Shown here in pieces: positions 7,267 to 15,610 of a stretch of 64,000 nt of DNA; the stretch's first letter is position 1; each line of letters starts with the position of its first letter. The stretch is taken from contig CAXXKR010000001.1 in the NCBI GenBank assembly GCA_963674955.2, forward strand, positions 310,001 to 374,000. Direction: 5' to 3'. Position numbers and translations under genes: made by a program. Origin of the DNA: G963674955 sp963674955 (GTDB lineage Bacteria; Desulfobacterota; Desulfovibrionia; Desulfovibrionales; Desulfovibrionaceae). Below the pieces are notes generated by a model. It was not told the origin of the DNA. It worked only from the letters and a program-made list of their open reading frames with translations, and searched no databases.

Positions 7267-10224
7267 ATGGCTGAACAAATCGGAATCATCGAGGTTTTGC
7301 AGGGAAATGCCTATGCGGTTACGGAAGATGGCGAGCGCGAACTGCATAAAGGCGATCCCGTTTACGAGGACGACGTAATACGCACGTCCTATGAGTCGGC
7401 CCTTGAAATCCGTTTCGCGGACAACACCATTCTTTCCCAGGGCGCGGACTCCCAAATTTTTCTCGACGAATACGCCTTTGATTCCCAGGTCGGCACGGGT
7501 GAACTGCTCTTCAAGATGGGCGAGGGAACATTCAGGACCATAACCGGCAAGATCGCGGCCCAGAACCCTGAAGGGTTCAACATGGAAACGCCGCTGTCCA
7601 CCATCGGAATCAGGGGCACCACCTGGTTCGTCATCGTGGACAATACCGGCGAGATCGTGGGCGTGGAAAAGATGGCCGACGGGCACATCGTGGAGGTCCA
7701 GACCGGCATCGAATACATGGTCATCGACGAGCAGAACGATTTCGTGGCCGTTGACCTGAACGGGGACATCATCCCTCCGCAAAACCTGACGCCTGAAATA
7801 CTGAGCCGGGTCCAGACCCTGATTTCCTTTGACCCCCAGCGCCAGGAGCAGGACGGCGGCGAACAGGACGAAGACGAACAGGACGGCGATGACGGCGGAG
7901 ATGATGGCGACGGAGACAATGGAAACGGCGATGACGGCGGAGATGGCGGAGAAGGTGACGACGGCGAAGAAGGGCAGGACGATCCCCTGGGGGACCAGGG
8001 TCCGCAATCCCTGATACCCGGACTTGCTCCTCCGCCTCTGGTTCCCAAAGGCCAGACCGGCTCCATGAAACCTGGACCCTTCAAGGGCATGGTGGCCGCA
8101 TTTCTGGCTTCCCACGGCGGTGGAGGCGAGGATCCGGGCGAGCCTGCCCAGACTCCGGAAACACCCGTGGGCGACGGCGACACCCTGGATTTGTCCAACC
8201 CTGCCCAATATACCCAGGCCATGCATGTCGATCTCAATCCGGTCGGCCCTCCCAATCATCCCTTTCTGATGGTCAAGGGCGGGGCGGTGGGCACCGACGA
8301 CCAAGCGGTCTCGGCCACAGTGGACAACATTGTAGGCACGAATTTCGCCGCAGGGGACAATCTCTTCGGCAACGACAACGCCAACAGCATAGACGGCAAC
8401 GGCGGGGCCGACTCCATCAAGGGCGAAGGCGGCGCGGACGACCTGGACGGCGGGGCGGGCGACGACACCATTGAAGGCGGGACCGGCAACGACACCATCA
8501 CGGGCAGCGCGGGCAACGATGTCATAAAGGGCGACGGTGGCACGGACTTCCTGAGCTACAGCAGTTACGGCGTGGCGATAAACGTGGCCATGTCCACCAC
8601 GGACGGCCAGGGTACCGTTCTGGTGGGCGGAGGGGATACCCAGAATTTTCAAACCATCGAGCGCGGCATCGGAACCCAATACAACGACACCTTCACCGGC
8701 AATCTGGGCAATTTGAACGCCGTGTATTTCGAAGGACAGGGCGGCAACGACACCATCAAGGGCGGCCAGGGAGACGACACCTTTTTTGGCGGCGACGGCG
8801 TCGACACCATCGACGGCTATCTCGGCAACGACTTTATCGACGGCGGCGACGGCAACGACACCATCACGGGCAGCGCGGGCAACGATACGATCAAGGGCGG
8901 CACCGGACAGGACACTCTTGACGGCTCGACGGGCTCAGACTCCATAGAAGGCGGCGCGGACAACGACACAATTTACGGCGGTTCGGAAAACGACACCATC
9001 TGGGGAGGATCCGGCAACGATCTGATCGACGGCGAGGACGGGAACGACTACGTTGACGGCGGAATCGGCGACGACACCATTTTGGGCAACGCGGGCCTGG
9101 ATACATTGTACGGGGCCGACGGCAACGACAGCATAAGCGGCGGCGGCGACAATGACAGCATTGACGGCGAAGCCGGACAGGACACCATTCAAGGCGGCGC
9201 GGGCAACGACTCCCTCTATGGAGGCGCGGACAACGACACCATCGACGGCCAGACCGAAAACGACTACATCGACGGCGGCACGGGTGACGACTCCCTGCTC
9301 GGGGACATCGGCCAGGACACCATCTACGGCAACACGGGCAACGACACGGTCATCGGCGGCGGCGACAACGACTCCCTGCACGGCGATGCCGGGAACGACA
9401 GCATCCTGGGTGACGCGGGCAACGACACCATCTGGGGCGGCGCGGGCAACGACACGATTTTCGGCGGCACAGGGGATGACAACATCGACGCTGGCGACGA
9501 CAACGACACCGTCGACATGGATGTCAACCTGACTTCTGCCGACACCATAGCCGGCGGCTCAGGCACCGACAATCTGGAGTTCAGGTCCACCGGCGGAGTG
9601 GTAGATAACTGGCTTGATAACGTGACACAGGTTGAGAACGTGACTTTGAAGGTTTCCGCCCAGGAGACCAAGATAACCACGGTCAACAGCCTTGTGGAAG
9701 CCAACAAGACCGTGACCGTTGACGGCTCGGCCTTGACCCAGAAATTGTCTTTCGACGGCACTGCGGAGAATGACGGCCATTTCAGCGTCACCGGCGGTTC
9801 GGCCGGAGATTCGATAATCGGCGGGGAACTTGCCGACACCATAAACGGCGGCATGGGCGACGACACCCTTGAAGGCGGCGACGGGGCGGATTTGATTAAC
9901 GGCGGAGTGGGAGACGACCTGTTCTACTACAGTGAAACCGCAGACGGCGACGACACCGTGTCCGGATTCAGCAGCGGCCACGACGAGTTCGGGTTCAAGA
10001 CCGCGAACTTCGCGGGCTTTTCGGCTGGTACCTACGACAGCGTCAACGACTATGACACAGCCGCTAACTATGCGGGAGACAGTCTGGCAAACCATGCCTA
10101 TTTCATTTGGGACACCGCCACAAACCAGCTTATCTACGACCCGGACGGCAGTGTGGCCGGCGGAGAAGTTGTTATCGCCGATGTGAACGAACAGGTTCAA
10201 GGGGCGGACATCACGGTCAGTTGA
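7267..10224 (+). CDS. RTX calcium-binding protein with N-terminal FecR domain
   Basis: The 985-residue acidic protein has three parts. Residues 1-160 form a FecR-like domain (LHKGDPVYEDDVIRT, FADNTILSQG, MGEGTFRTITGKIA, TPLSTIGIRG). Residues 195-245 are an almost pure Asp/Gly/Glu linker. Residues 350-950 hold some 40 GGxGNDTI-type nonapeptides that bind Ca2+ in a beta-roll, broken near 760-840 by a non-repeat segment. There is no signal peptide, as expected for type I secretion with a C-terminal signal; the last 90 residues resemble such signals. No type I exporter genes are nearby. It is probably a surface or extracellular adhesin-like protein. Confidence 0.85.
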   Translation: MAEQIGIIEVLQGNAYAVTEDGERELHKGDPVYEDDVIRTSYESALEIRFADNTILSQGADSQIFLDEYAFDSQVGTGELLFKMGEGTFRTITGKIAAQNPEGFNMETPLSTIGIRGTTWFVIVDNTGEIVGVEKMADGHIVEVQTGIEYMVIDEQNDFVAVDLNGDIIPPQNLTPEILSRVQTLISFDPQRQEQDGGEQDEDEQDGDDGGDDGDGDNGNGDDGGDGGEGDDGEEGQDDPLGDQGPQSLIPGLAPPPLVPKGQTGSMKPGPFKGMVAAFLASHGGGGEDPGEPAQTPETPVGDGDTLDLSNPAQYTQAMHVDLNPVGPPNHPFLMVKGGAVGTDDQAVSATVDNIVGTNFAAGDNLFGNDNANSIDGNGGADSIKGEGGADDLDGGAGDDTIEGGTGNDTITGSAGNDVIKGDGGTDFLSYSSYGVAINVAMSTTDGQGTVLVGGGDTQNFQTIERGIGTQYNDTFTGNLGNLNAVYFEGQGGNDTIKGGQGDDTFFGGDGVDTIDGYLGNDFIDGGDGNDTITGSAGNDTIKGGTGQDTLDGSTGSDSIEGGADNDTIYGGSENDTIWGGSGNDLIDGEDGNDYVDGGIGDDTILGNAGLDTLYGADGNDSISGGGDNDSIDGEAGQDTIQGGAGNDSLYGGADNDTIDGQTENDYIDGGTGDDSLLGDIGQDTIYGNTGNDTVIGGGDNDSLHGDAGNDSILGDAGNDTIWGGAGNDTIFGGTGDDNIDAGDDNDTVDMDVNLTSADTIAGGSGTDNLEFRSTGGVVDNWLDNVTQVENVTLKVSAQETKITTVNSLVEANKTVTVDGSALTQKLSFDGTAENDGHFSVTGGSAGDSIIGGELADTINGGMGDDTLEGGDGADLINGGVGDDLFYYSETADGDDTVSGFSSGHDEFGFKTANFAGFSAGTYDSVNDYDTAANYAGDSLANHAYFIWDTATNQLIYDPDGSVAGGEVVIADVNEQVQGADITVS

Positions 10225-10244
10225 TTCTTTTCCATGAACGCGGC

Positions 10245-10279
10245 AAAAGAAAACCGGGCAAACTGCCCGGTTTTCTTTT
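10245..10279. terminator. Bidirectional terminator between convergent genes
   Basis: Perfect 16-bp palindrome: AAAAGAAAACCGGGCA, loop AAC, and its exact complement. The U-run works on both strands, serving the RTX gene (plus) and the PP2C gene (minus). Confidence 0.95.
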
Positions 10280-10307
10280 GTTTTCAATGGTGACGATGGA
10301 TTATCGG

Positions 10308-11042
10308 TTAGTTACGATTATATCCGGTTTTTTCAGCCAGGATCATGGTCACGTTGTCGTTGCCGCCCTTGTCCAGGGCAGCCTTCAGGATGTCGTTGGC
10401 CACCTCCTGGATGGGCGAGTTGTTGCGCATGAACTTGGCGATTTCCGCGGAGTCCAGTTCCTTGAACAATCCGTCGGAGCAGATCAGCAGGCGGTCGCCT
10501 TCCATGAGGATGAACCTGTCCTGGTCCGGGACCATGTCCGGGGTGCCCACGCATTGATCCATGACATCGCGCAGGGGGTGTGTTTTGGCTTCTTCCTCAC
10601 TGATTTCGCCGGTGTCCAACAGCTCCTGCAGAAAGCTGTGGTCCCTGGTCAGCTGGGTCAGGGAACCGTCGCGAAAAAGGTACATGCGGGAATCGCCGAC
10701 ATGGGCGTAGTGGACTTGGTCGCCCCGGACATAGGCCGCCGTGAGGGTCGTGCCCATGCCCATGAGATCTGGGTCGGTTTCCGTTTCCGCCAAAAGGGAT
10801 TCGCTGGCCGCAATTGCCAGCTTTCCGAGTTTCTCTTCAGGAGCCGTGCCATTGCCGGAAGGGGAAAATGCCATGATCTGATTCACTGCGGTTTGCGCGG
10901 CGTGCGCCCCCCCGGCCTCGCCGCCCATGCCGTCGGCAACGGCCAGAAGCGCCTCGCTTCGGCTGTATTCCCTGACAATATATCGGTCCTGGTTTTCCTT
11001 TCGCTTCAGCCCAACATGGCTGAGCCCGAAAACATTAAGCAA
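10308..11042 (-). CDS. PP2C-type serine/threonine protein phosphatase
   Basis: At 244 residues it has all bacterial PP2C motifs in order: KRKENQD (motif 1, metal Asp), VADGMGG (motif 2), AHVGDSRMYLF, RDHS, LICSDGL (metal Asp) and GGNDNVT near the C-terminus. It dephosphorylates Ser/Thr-phosphorylated proteins with Mn2+ or Mg2+. A natural partner in this window is the Ser/Thr kinase at 27795, though the two are not adjacent. The gene has its own transcript, ending in the shared terminator at 10245. Confidence 0.92.
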   Translation of the reverse strand: MLNVFGLSHVGLKRKENQDRYIVREYSRSEALLAVADGMGGEAGGAHAAQTAVNQIMAFSPSGNGTAPEEKLGKLAIAASESLLAETETDPDLMGMGTTLTAAYVRGDQVHYAHVGDSRMYLFRDGSLTQLTRDHSFLQELLDTGEISEEEAKTHPLRDVMDQCVGTPDMVPDQDRFILMEGDRLLICSDGLFKELDSAEIAKFMRNNSPIQEVANDILKAALDKGGNDNVTMILAEKTGYNRN

Positions 11043-11169
11043 AGTTATACTCTCCGTTTATAAAAAACCCTTTGAGAAGGCACACATAGCCCGGAGTCCC
11101 GTTCTTGGCAAGCATGATTTTCCATGGTTGTTTTTGACAGTATCTACGGTTGGATAGTAGGCTTTGCGC

Positions 11170-11559
11170 ATGTTCTATTTCATTCAGAGAATAGCTGAAG
11201 AGCGAGTGCAAAAGGCCGTGGACGAGGGCCTGTTCGACAACCTTGAGGGCCAGGGCAAGCTCTTGCCCAAGGACGATTGGGAGAATGTGCCGCCTGAGCT
11301 GCGCATGGCCTACAAGGTGTTGAAGAACGCCGGATACCTGCCGCCTGAATTGCAGGATGAAAAGGAAATCAGGCAGGTTTTGGAAATGCTGGACAATGCC
11401 CCGGACGAACAGGAGCGCTATCGCCAGATGCAGAGGCTGAACCTCATGATCACCAGGATCAACATGCGCCGCGCACGGCCCGTGAATATCGAGGCCAACC
11501 AGGAATACTACAAAAAGGCGGTTGAGCGGATTCGCCTGGAAAGGAAAAAACAAGGCTAG
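11170..11559 (+). CDS. DUF1992 (DnaJ-like co-chaperone C28) protein
   Basis: The 129-residue protein opens FYFIQRIAEERVQKAVDEG, then FDNLEGQGKLLPKDD and PPELRMAYKVLKNAGYLPPE. These are hallmarks of DUF1992, the conserved region shared with eukaryotic DNAJC28 and bacterial YhdN-type proteins. There is no J domain. Function is unknown. I chose ATG at 11170 over TTG at 11164. Confidence 0.9.
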   Translation: MFYFIQRIAEERVQKAVDEGLFDNLEGQGKLLPKDDWENVPPELRMAYKVLKNAGYLPPELQDEKEIRQVLEMLDNAPDEQERYRQMQRLNLMITRINMRRARPVNIEANQEYYKKAVERIRLERKKQG

Positions 11560-11585
11560 TCCCGCAGTTGTCTTTTTCTGAGCAA

Positions 11586-11613
11586 GAAAAACCCGCCGAA
11601 GCGGGTTCTTTTT
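11586..11613. terminator. Bidirectional terminator
   Basis: AACCCGC, loop CGAA, GCGGGTT, flanked by an A-run and a T-run; it lies between convergent genes ending at 11559 and 11633. Confidence 0.85.
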
Positions 11614-11632
11614 ATCTTTGCTGTCTTGCCGA

Positions 11633-12202
11633 CTAGAAAGGGTTCAGGGTCTTGTGGTCCGTGAACTTGACGTAGCCCACGTTTATTCCGGCCCGCAGGC
11701 CGACGCCCGTGCGTATGGGGGCCAGGACGATGTCGCCGCGCTGCTGGTAGTTCATGGAGAATCCTCCCACCACGTAGATGCTGCCGTCCACGCCCGGAAA
11801 GCGTTGGTAGATGCTGTTGAAACCGGGCAGGCTGTAGCAGAGGGTAAAGACCTTGGATGCGTTGCCGCCTGCGTCGAATCCGATGCTGGGCCCCTGCCAG
11901 TAGACCTTGCGGCGGCCACCGGCCTTCATGTGCAGATATCCGGAGCCGTACCTCAGGCCTACGCCGATTGCGCCGGAGCCCTCATTGCCGGTGATGTATC
12001 CGTTGGGGCGGCCCTTTTCGGCAAAAATCTTTTCAATGATTTCGGCAAGACCCTTGGTCGTGCCGGAGAAGAAGCCCTCCACGGCTGATCCGATTTCGTC
12101 CTCGGAATAGGTGTTTTCGGGATCTTCACCGGCCATGGCGGGCTGAATTATGAGCAGGGCTATGACACCGGCCAGAAAAATAGTCGCCAAATATTTTTTC
12201 AT
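11633..12202 (-). CDS. EipA-like (DUF1134) periplasmic protein
   Basis: A signal peptide (to PAMA) precedes a DUF1134 domain: YSEDEIGSAVEGFF, TTKGLAEIIEKIF, KGRPNGYITG, WQGPSIGFDAGGN, YQRFPGVDGSIYVVGG, PIRTGVGLRAGINVGY and a terminal NPF. This matches the whole length of the family, to which EipA of Brucella and Caulobacter (envelope integrity) belongs. The small beta-barrel protein acts in the periplasm; its mechanism is unknown. Single gene with a ribosome site AAGGAGAAAG. Confidence 0.88.
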   Translation of the reverse strand: MKKYLATIFLAGVIALLIIQPAMAGEDPENTYSEDEIGSAVEGFFSGTTKGLAEIIEKIFAEKGRPNGYITGNEGSGAIGVGLRYGSGYLHMKAGGRRKVYWQGPSIGFDAGGNASKVFTLCYSLPGFNSIYQRFPGVDGSIYVVGGFSMNYQQRGDIVLAPIRTGVGLRAGINVGYVKFTDHKTLNPF

Positions 12203-12405
12203 TTACTTTCTCCTTGGGGCAAGCAATCGACTTAGTGTTGCGGATATTAACCCTTTGACAATTCGAGGTCAATTCGGACCCGGGAATATTGCATAAATGG
12301 CGCATTCAGGCCCGGCAGGCTTGCTTGAGCCTTTTGTCGGCATTGCTTTGCCCCGGAGTTCCGGTATGCTGGGGGGCAGTATGAACCCGAGACGGAGTCA
12401 AGGCC

Positions 12406-12957
12406 ATGAAAACGATCCTGCGTTGCCTTGCAACGGCATCCACGGCCATTGTTCTTTTTCTGCCGGCTTTGGCCTCGGCAGGTCCAACTCTCCTGGTCCT
12501 GCCCTTTGAGATCAACCAGAGATATCTTGATCCCCTGAAGCGGAAGGCCAACACGACCTTGTGCCTCAAGGGGCTGGAAAACGTCCTGAACGAGGAAAAA
12601 CCGTTTTCCGAGGTTGTTTCCAGCTACGAGTTGAAGGGATTGGACGGGGCAGGTGTTACCGTCCTGTCAAAGGAATCCGTGGACAAGTCAAGAATATGGG
12701 TGCGCGGCCGCTTCAACAGGGACGAACCGGACATCCGGCGGGTACTGGAAGTCGCACGGCGCGAAGGCGCCGACGCGGCGGTCCTGTTTTCGGTCTATGA
12801 AGGGCGCACCAAATGGCTGGTCAGGGTGCACCTCATAAGCACCAAGTCGGGGAAGGAGTACTATCGGGCCTCAAAACAGGTTAAAAGCCTCAGGTTTACA
12901 CATGCGGCCGGAATACTGAAAGATGTTCTTCATGAGTACCTGAAAAACGAGTTTTGA
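12406..12957 (+). CDS. Secreted protein of unknown function
   Basis: The signal peptide (to ALASA) is followed by GPTLLVLPFEIN and a later GADAAVLFSVYEGRTKWLVRV, an alternating alpha/beta pattern like the nucleotide-free Rossmann-type periplasmic proteins that read environmental or lipoprotein signals (TolB N-domain or GNA1162 style). I cannot assign a family. It is upstream of, and on the same strand as, the GGDEF gene with a 75-base gap. A TTGCTT / TATGCT pair (spacing 16) lies 40 bases before the start. Confidence 0.65.
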   Translation: MKTILRCLATASTAIVLFLPALASAGPTLLVLPFEINQRYLDPLKRKANTTLCLKGLENVLNEEKPFSEVVSSYELKGLDGAGVTVLSKESVDKSRIWVRGRFNRDEPDIRRVLEVARREGADAAVLFSVYEGRTKWLVRVHLISTKSGKEYYRASKQVKSLRFTHAAGILKDVLHEYLKNEF

Positions 12958-13032
12958 CTATTGTCTGGGCTGTAGCTTTTTTTGCCCTGAATATGGACAC
13001 CGGGTTGGAGTTGAGATACGGATTTAGAAGCT

Positions 13033-13965
13033 ATGGACATCAGACATCTCATATCCCAGGGCGCAGACGAAACCTTTCTGCAATACGCTTTCAATGTCGA
13101 GCGCTACGCCTGGCTTGCCCTGTCATACGACATGGCCGCGGTCGTGGGCATGAGCGGAAACATAGACGAGGTCAATTCAGCCTGGGAACGGGCCACCGGC
13201 TACAAGAAAGACGAGCTCATAGAGAAGTACCTGCTGGAGTTCATGCATTTTGACGATCGGGAGCGGGCCCTGGCCGAGATGCAGAGCATGAACACCTCTG
13301 ACATGGCCACGGCCAGTTTCGAGTTCAGGTTTTTGTGCAAGGATGGGAGCTACAAGAGACTCAACTGGAACGTTATCTTCTCTCCCGAACATGAGCAGTT
13401 CTACTGCGTGGTCAAGGACGTTTCCGAACTCAGCCATCAGGAGGCGGTGTACGCGGCCTATCACGACCAGCTCACGGGGCTGGGCAACCGTTTGTACCTG
13501 ACCGACACCCTGCCCGGACTGATCAGCGAGGCCGCAGGAAACGACTCCATACTCTCCCTGATGTTTCTCGATCTTGACGGATTCAAGGAAGTCAACGACA
13601 CCCTCGGGCACAGTTCCGGCGACCTGCTGCTGCAGGAGGTGGCCGACAGGCTGAAAAAGGCCAGCCACAGCCCGGACTTCACCATCCGTCTCGGCGGGGA
13701 CGAGTTCGTGGTCATAATGAAGGGAATGAAGACCAGGGACGAGGTGGAAACCGCCGCGACCAAGATCGTGGAAACGATCAGCGCCCCCGTGGTCCTGGAC
13801 GGCCAGAAAGTCGAGATTGGCGTGTCCATAGGCATCAGCACCGTGTCGGACTCGGAAAAAAGTTCCGAAGAGTTTCTCAACGAGGCGGACACGGCCATGT
13901 ACCACGTCAAAAAAACCGGCAAGAACAGCTATTGTTTTTTCCAGGATATGCCCAAGGCAAACTGA
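13033..13965 (+). CDS. PAS-GGDEF diguanylate cyclase
   Basis: It makes c-di-GMP from two GTP. A PAS domain (about residues 30-135) is followed by a GGDEF domain (about 145-305) with DQLTGLGNR, FLDLDGFKEVND, LGH and an intact GGDEF signature at about 225-229. The inhibitory I-site position (normally RxxD, five residues upstream) reads HSPD, so product inhibition is probably weak. There are no membrane segments, so it is a cytoplasmic sensor. It works in the same pool as the HD-GYP proteins at 20128 and 35994. Confidence 0.92.
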   Translation: MDIRHLISQGADETFLQYAFNVERYAWLALSYDMAAVVGMSGNIDEVNSAWERATGYKKDELIEKYLLEFMHFDDRERALAEMQSMNTSDMATASFEFRFLCKDGSYKRLNWNVIFSPEHEQFYCVVKDVSELSHQEAVYAAYHDQLTGLGNRLYLTDTLPGLISEAAGNDSILSLMFLDLDGFKEVNDTLGHSSGDLLLQEVADRLKKASHSPDFTIRLGGDEFVVIMKGMKTRDEVETAATKIVETISAPVVLDGQKVEIGVSIGISTVSDSEKSSEEFLNEADTAMYHVKKTGKNSYCFFQDMPKAN

Positions 13966-13981
13966 CTGGGCAGGAATCCCT

Positions 13982-14236
13982 CTAGCCCGGTCCGTGTCCC
14001 TTGAGCAGCGCCACCCTGTCTACCTCCTCCCTATAGGAAAGGGCTTCCTCCATCATTGCAAGGTAATCGTTGGAAGGTTCGAAGTCGGGGCAGCGAGAGG
14101 CGTCGGCTGTGGGCTTGGGCCGGATGGTGAAGGGCGGCCAGCCGTTTTGGCGCAGAAATTCCCCCGCAGGCTCGCAACAGCTGTTTTGAAGGTTGCGGCA
14201 GTCGCCGCAACGCACTTCGCCGTTGTAATCTTTCAA
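13982..14236 (-). CDS. Small Cys-rich hypothetical protein
   Basis: The 84-residue protein has five Cys early (CGDC, then CC) and one later, in the pattern CxxC...CC...C, possibly a zinc or Fe-S site. Similar short RCGDCRNL proteins occur in Desulfovibrio, as far as I recall, next to unrelated genes. No function can be given. The gene faces the GGDEF gene with a 16-base gap. Confidence 0.6.
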   Translation of the reverse strand: MKDYNGEVRCGDCRNLQNSCCEPAGEFLRQNGWPPFTIRPKPTADASRCPDFEPSNDYLAMMEEALSYREEVDRVALLKGHGPG

Positions 14237-14689
14237 CCCCCTCCCCCGTATCCTGACCGGTCTATTTTGGCAAAAAGAGGCTCACATGAAGCAGCCATGG
14301 ATTTTTGACCAAAAAAGCATGCAAGGGGTCGGGCGGTCTTCAGCCGAGCTGAAGACCGGTATCCTGCCACAAGCCGCGTTCCCGAAGCATAAAGCTCCCC
14401 AGCCAAATCCGGGCTATGCCGCGGACCGAGCCGGCCATCTCCTCCCTGGGCTGTTTGCCGTCAAGCTGGCCGCCGCATCGCCATTTCAGAAACCGATTTT
14501 AGACAATTGACAACTTTATGCCAACAAAAAATTATATTTTATCTAATTTATGTGTAAATTTCTGTGGAAAAATATTTGCAGTCTGATGGCTAAGAGTCTC
14601 GGGAGCTTAGGTCCGGCTTCAATTTAATGGTTCGGAAAGGTGTTGACAAACATGTTGAGAGGCGTAGCCTGTAATCATCAGGGGAATTC
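14237..14689. other. Non-coding stretch with an 11-bp perfect hairpin
   Basis: No convincing gene is seen. A perfect hairpin CGGTCTTCAGC / GCTGAAGACCG with a 3-base loop lies at 14334-14358 without a U-run, so it is not a terminator. The right part (14510-14580) is strongly AT-rich, and TTGACA occurs at 14643 without a well-placed -10. Confidence 0.5.
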
Positions 14690-14880
14690 TAGACTACCCT
14701 GTCTTCAATAACCTGAAAAACCCGGATAGGAGGGTAGGGAGTATCGCGCCACCCGATGACTTTGACAATATCGGCGGATTGAGCCGCCAGACAAAGAAAA
14801 TGATAGTGCGCCTTCACCCTTAAGCGCTTTTGAACAAGCAGCCGTGGGACTGCCGGTTTCCGGCAAGGCGCACATTTTTC
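14690..14880 (+). ncRNA. Candidate structured non-coding RNA ending in a terminator
   Basis: Three consecutive helices are visible: CTACCCT / AGGGTAG (14694-14700 with 14731-14737); CTTTG / CAAAG enclosing GGCGG / CCGCC (14760-14796); and a perfect 9-bp GTGCGCCTT / AAGGCGCAC (14806-14814 with 14865-14873) followed by ATTTTTC. No plus-strand gene follows, since the next gene is convergent, so this would be a free RNA, not a riboswitch leader. I could not match it to 6S, SRP, tmRNA or RNase P. Confidence 0.4.
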
Positions 14881-14890
14881 ATGTCCGGCC

Positions 14891-15286
14891 TCAGGATGCG
14901 CTGATCCGGAATTCGGGCACCTCCCCCAGATGCTTCTTCACCGTGCAAAGGCCTACGGCACGGACGATTGCCGAGCGATACTTATCCGGAAAGCCCTTTG
15001 GAAGTTTCAGGTCGATCTCCACCCTGGTCATCATTTTTTTCTTCTCATCCCAATTGCAGGACGCGGACAAGGAAAGTCCGGCTGTGTCTATCTTCCTTTC
15101 CTGGCAGAAGTTCAGGGCGTAAGTTCCGGCACAGGTGGCGATTGAGACCTGGAAAAGCTGAAAGGGGTCCGGGTACAGGCCCTCTCCGCCATCATCCACG
15201 GATTGGTCGGTTTTGATTCTGAATTTGTCCAGTTGTGCGTCAACGCGCTTGCCGCCCGGAAACTCCACCTGAATTGTTGTGGCCAT
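14891..15286 (-). CDS. OsmC-family peroxide-reductase-like protein
   Basis: The 131-residue OsmC fold has its two redox Cys in the usual places: SIATCAGTYAL (about residue 52) and VGLCTVKKHL (about 115). OsmC/Ohr proteins reduce organic hydroperoxides or act on related thiols. The basic N-terminal strand (TTIQVEFPGGKRVDAQL) and a PFQLF motif fit the OsmC/YhfA subgroup rather than Ohr. Single gene, with start ATG at 15286 preceded by GGAGGG. Confidence 0.88.
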   Translation of the reverse strand: MATTIQVEFPGGKRVDAQLDKFRIKTDQSVDDGGEGLYPDPFQLFQVSIATCAGTYALNFCQERKIDTAGLSLSASCNWDEKKKMMTRVEIDLKLPKGFPDKYRSAIVRAVGLCTVKKHLGEVPEFRISAS

Positions 15287-15610
15287 TATCCCTCCATTTT
15301 CAATTTATAACTACCCGACAAATTTATGCCGGGCAATGCGCGTCCGCCGAAAGAAGTAAACCTGAATGGGCGGTCGGCAGTGCCTGCCTGGGCCGTGCGC
15401 CGCAGTCGGGGATGGTGGAAAGGAAACAGACTTTGACGCGAGAAGTGGTTCTGTTGGGGGGAAACCGTATTTGGGCAGGGCTTTCCGTCCGTCCGGCGGG
15501 CAATGCGTTTCCGCCTGTGGTGGTTGAATTGAGTGGCGGTGGGCAATGCGCCCCCGCTTGTGAGGCTTTTACGGGTGGCGGAGCGTATTGAAAGTGTCTA
15601 TGTTCCAGAC
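15287..15610. repeat. Intergenic region with three GGGCAATGCG repeats
   Basis: GGGCAATGCG followed by 3 variable bases and CCGC(C) occurs at 15331, 15498 and 15541 (spacing 167 and 43). No likely gene covers it; the open frame across it (15235-15591) has no ribosome site. The role is unknown. Confidence 0.45.

Noticed and set aside
8350..9900. Repetitive DNA that could be taken for a CRISPR or minisatellite
   Set aside because: The repeats are codon-level copies of GGxGNDTI in the RTX protein.
12330..12370. GC-rich sequence and TATGCT before the secreted protein at 12406, similar to the shared promoter
   Set aside because: A TTGCTT -35 with 16-base spacing is present and no TGTCAAC box lies at 72 bp.
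14286..14510. 74-codon open frame on the plus strand
   Set aside because: No ribosome site, unusual composition, and it crosses the hairpin at 14334.
15235..15591. 118-codon open frame across the GGGCAATGCG repeats
   Set aside because: No start signal and overlaps the OsmC gene start; composition is not protein-like.
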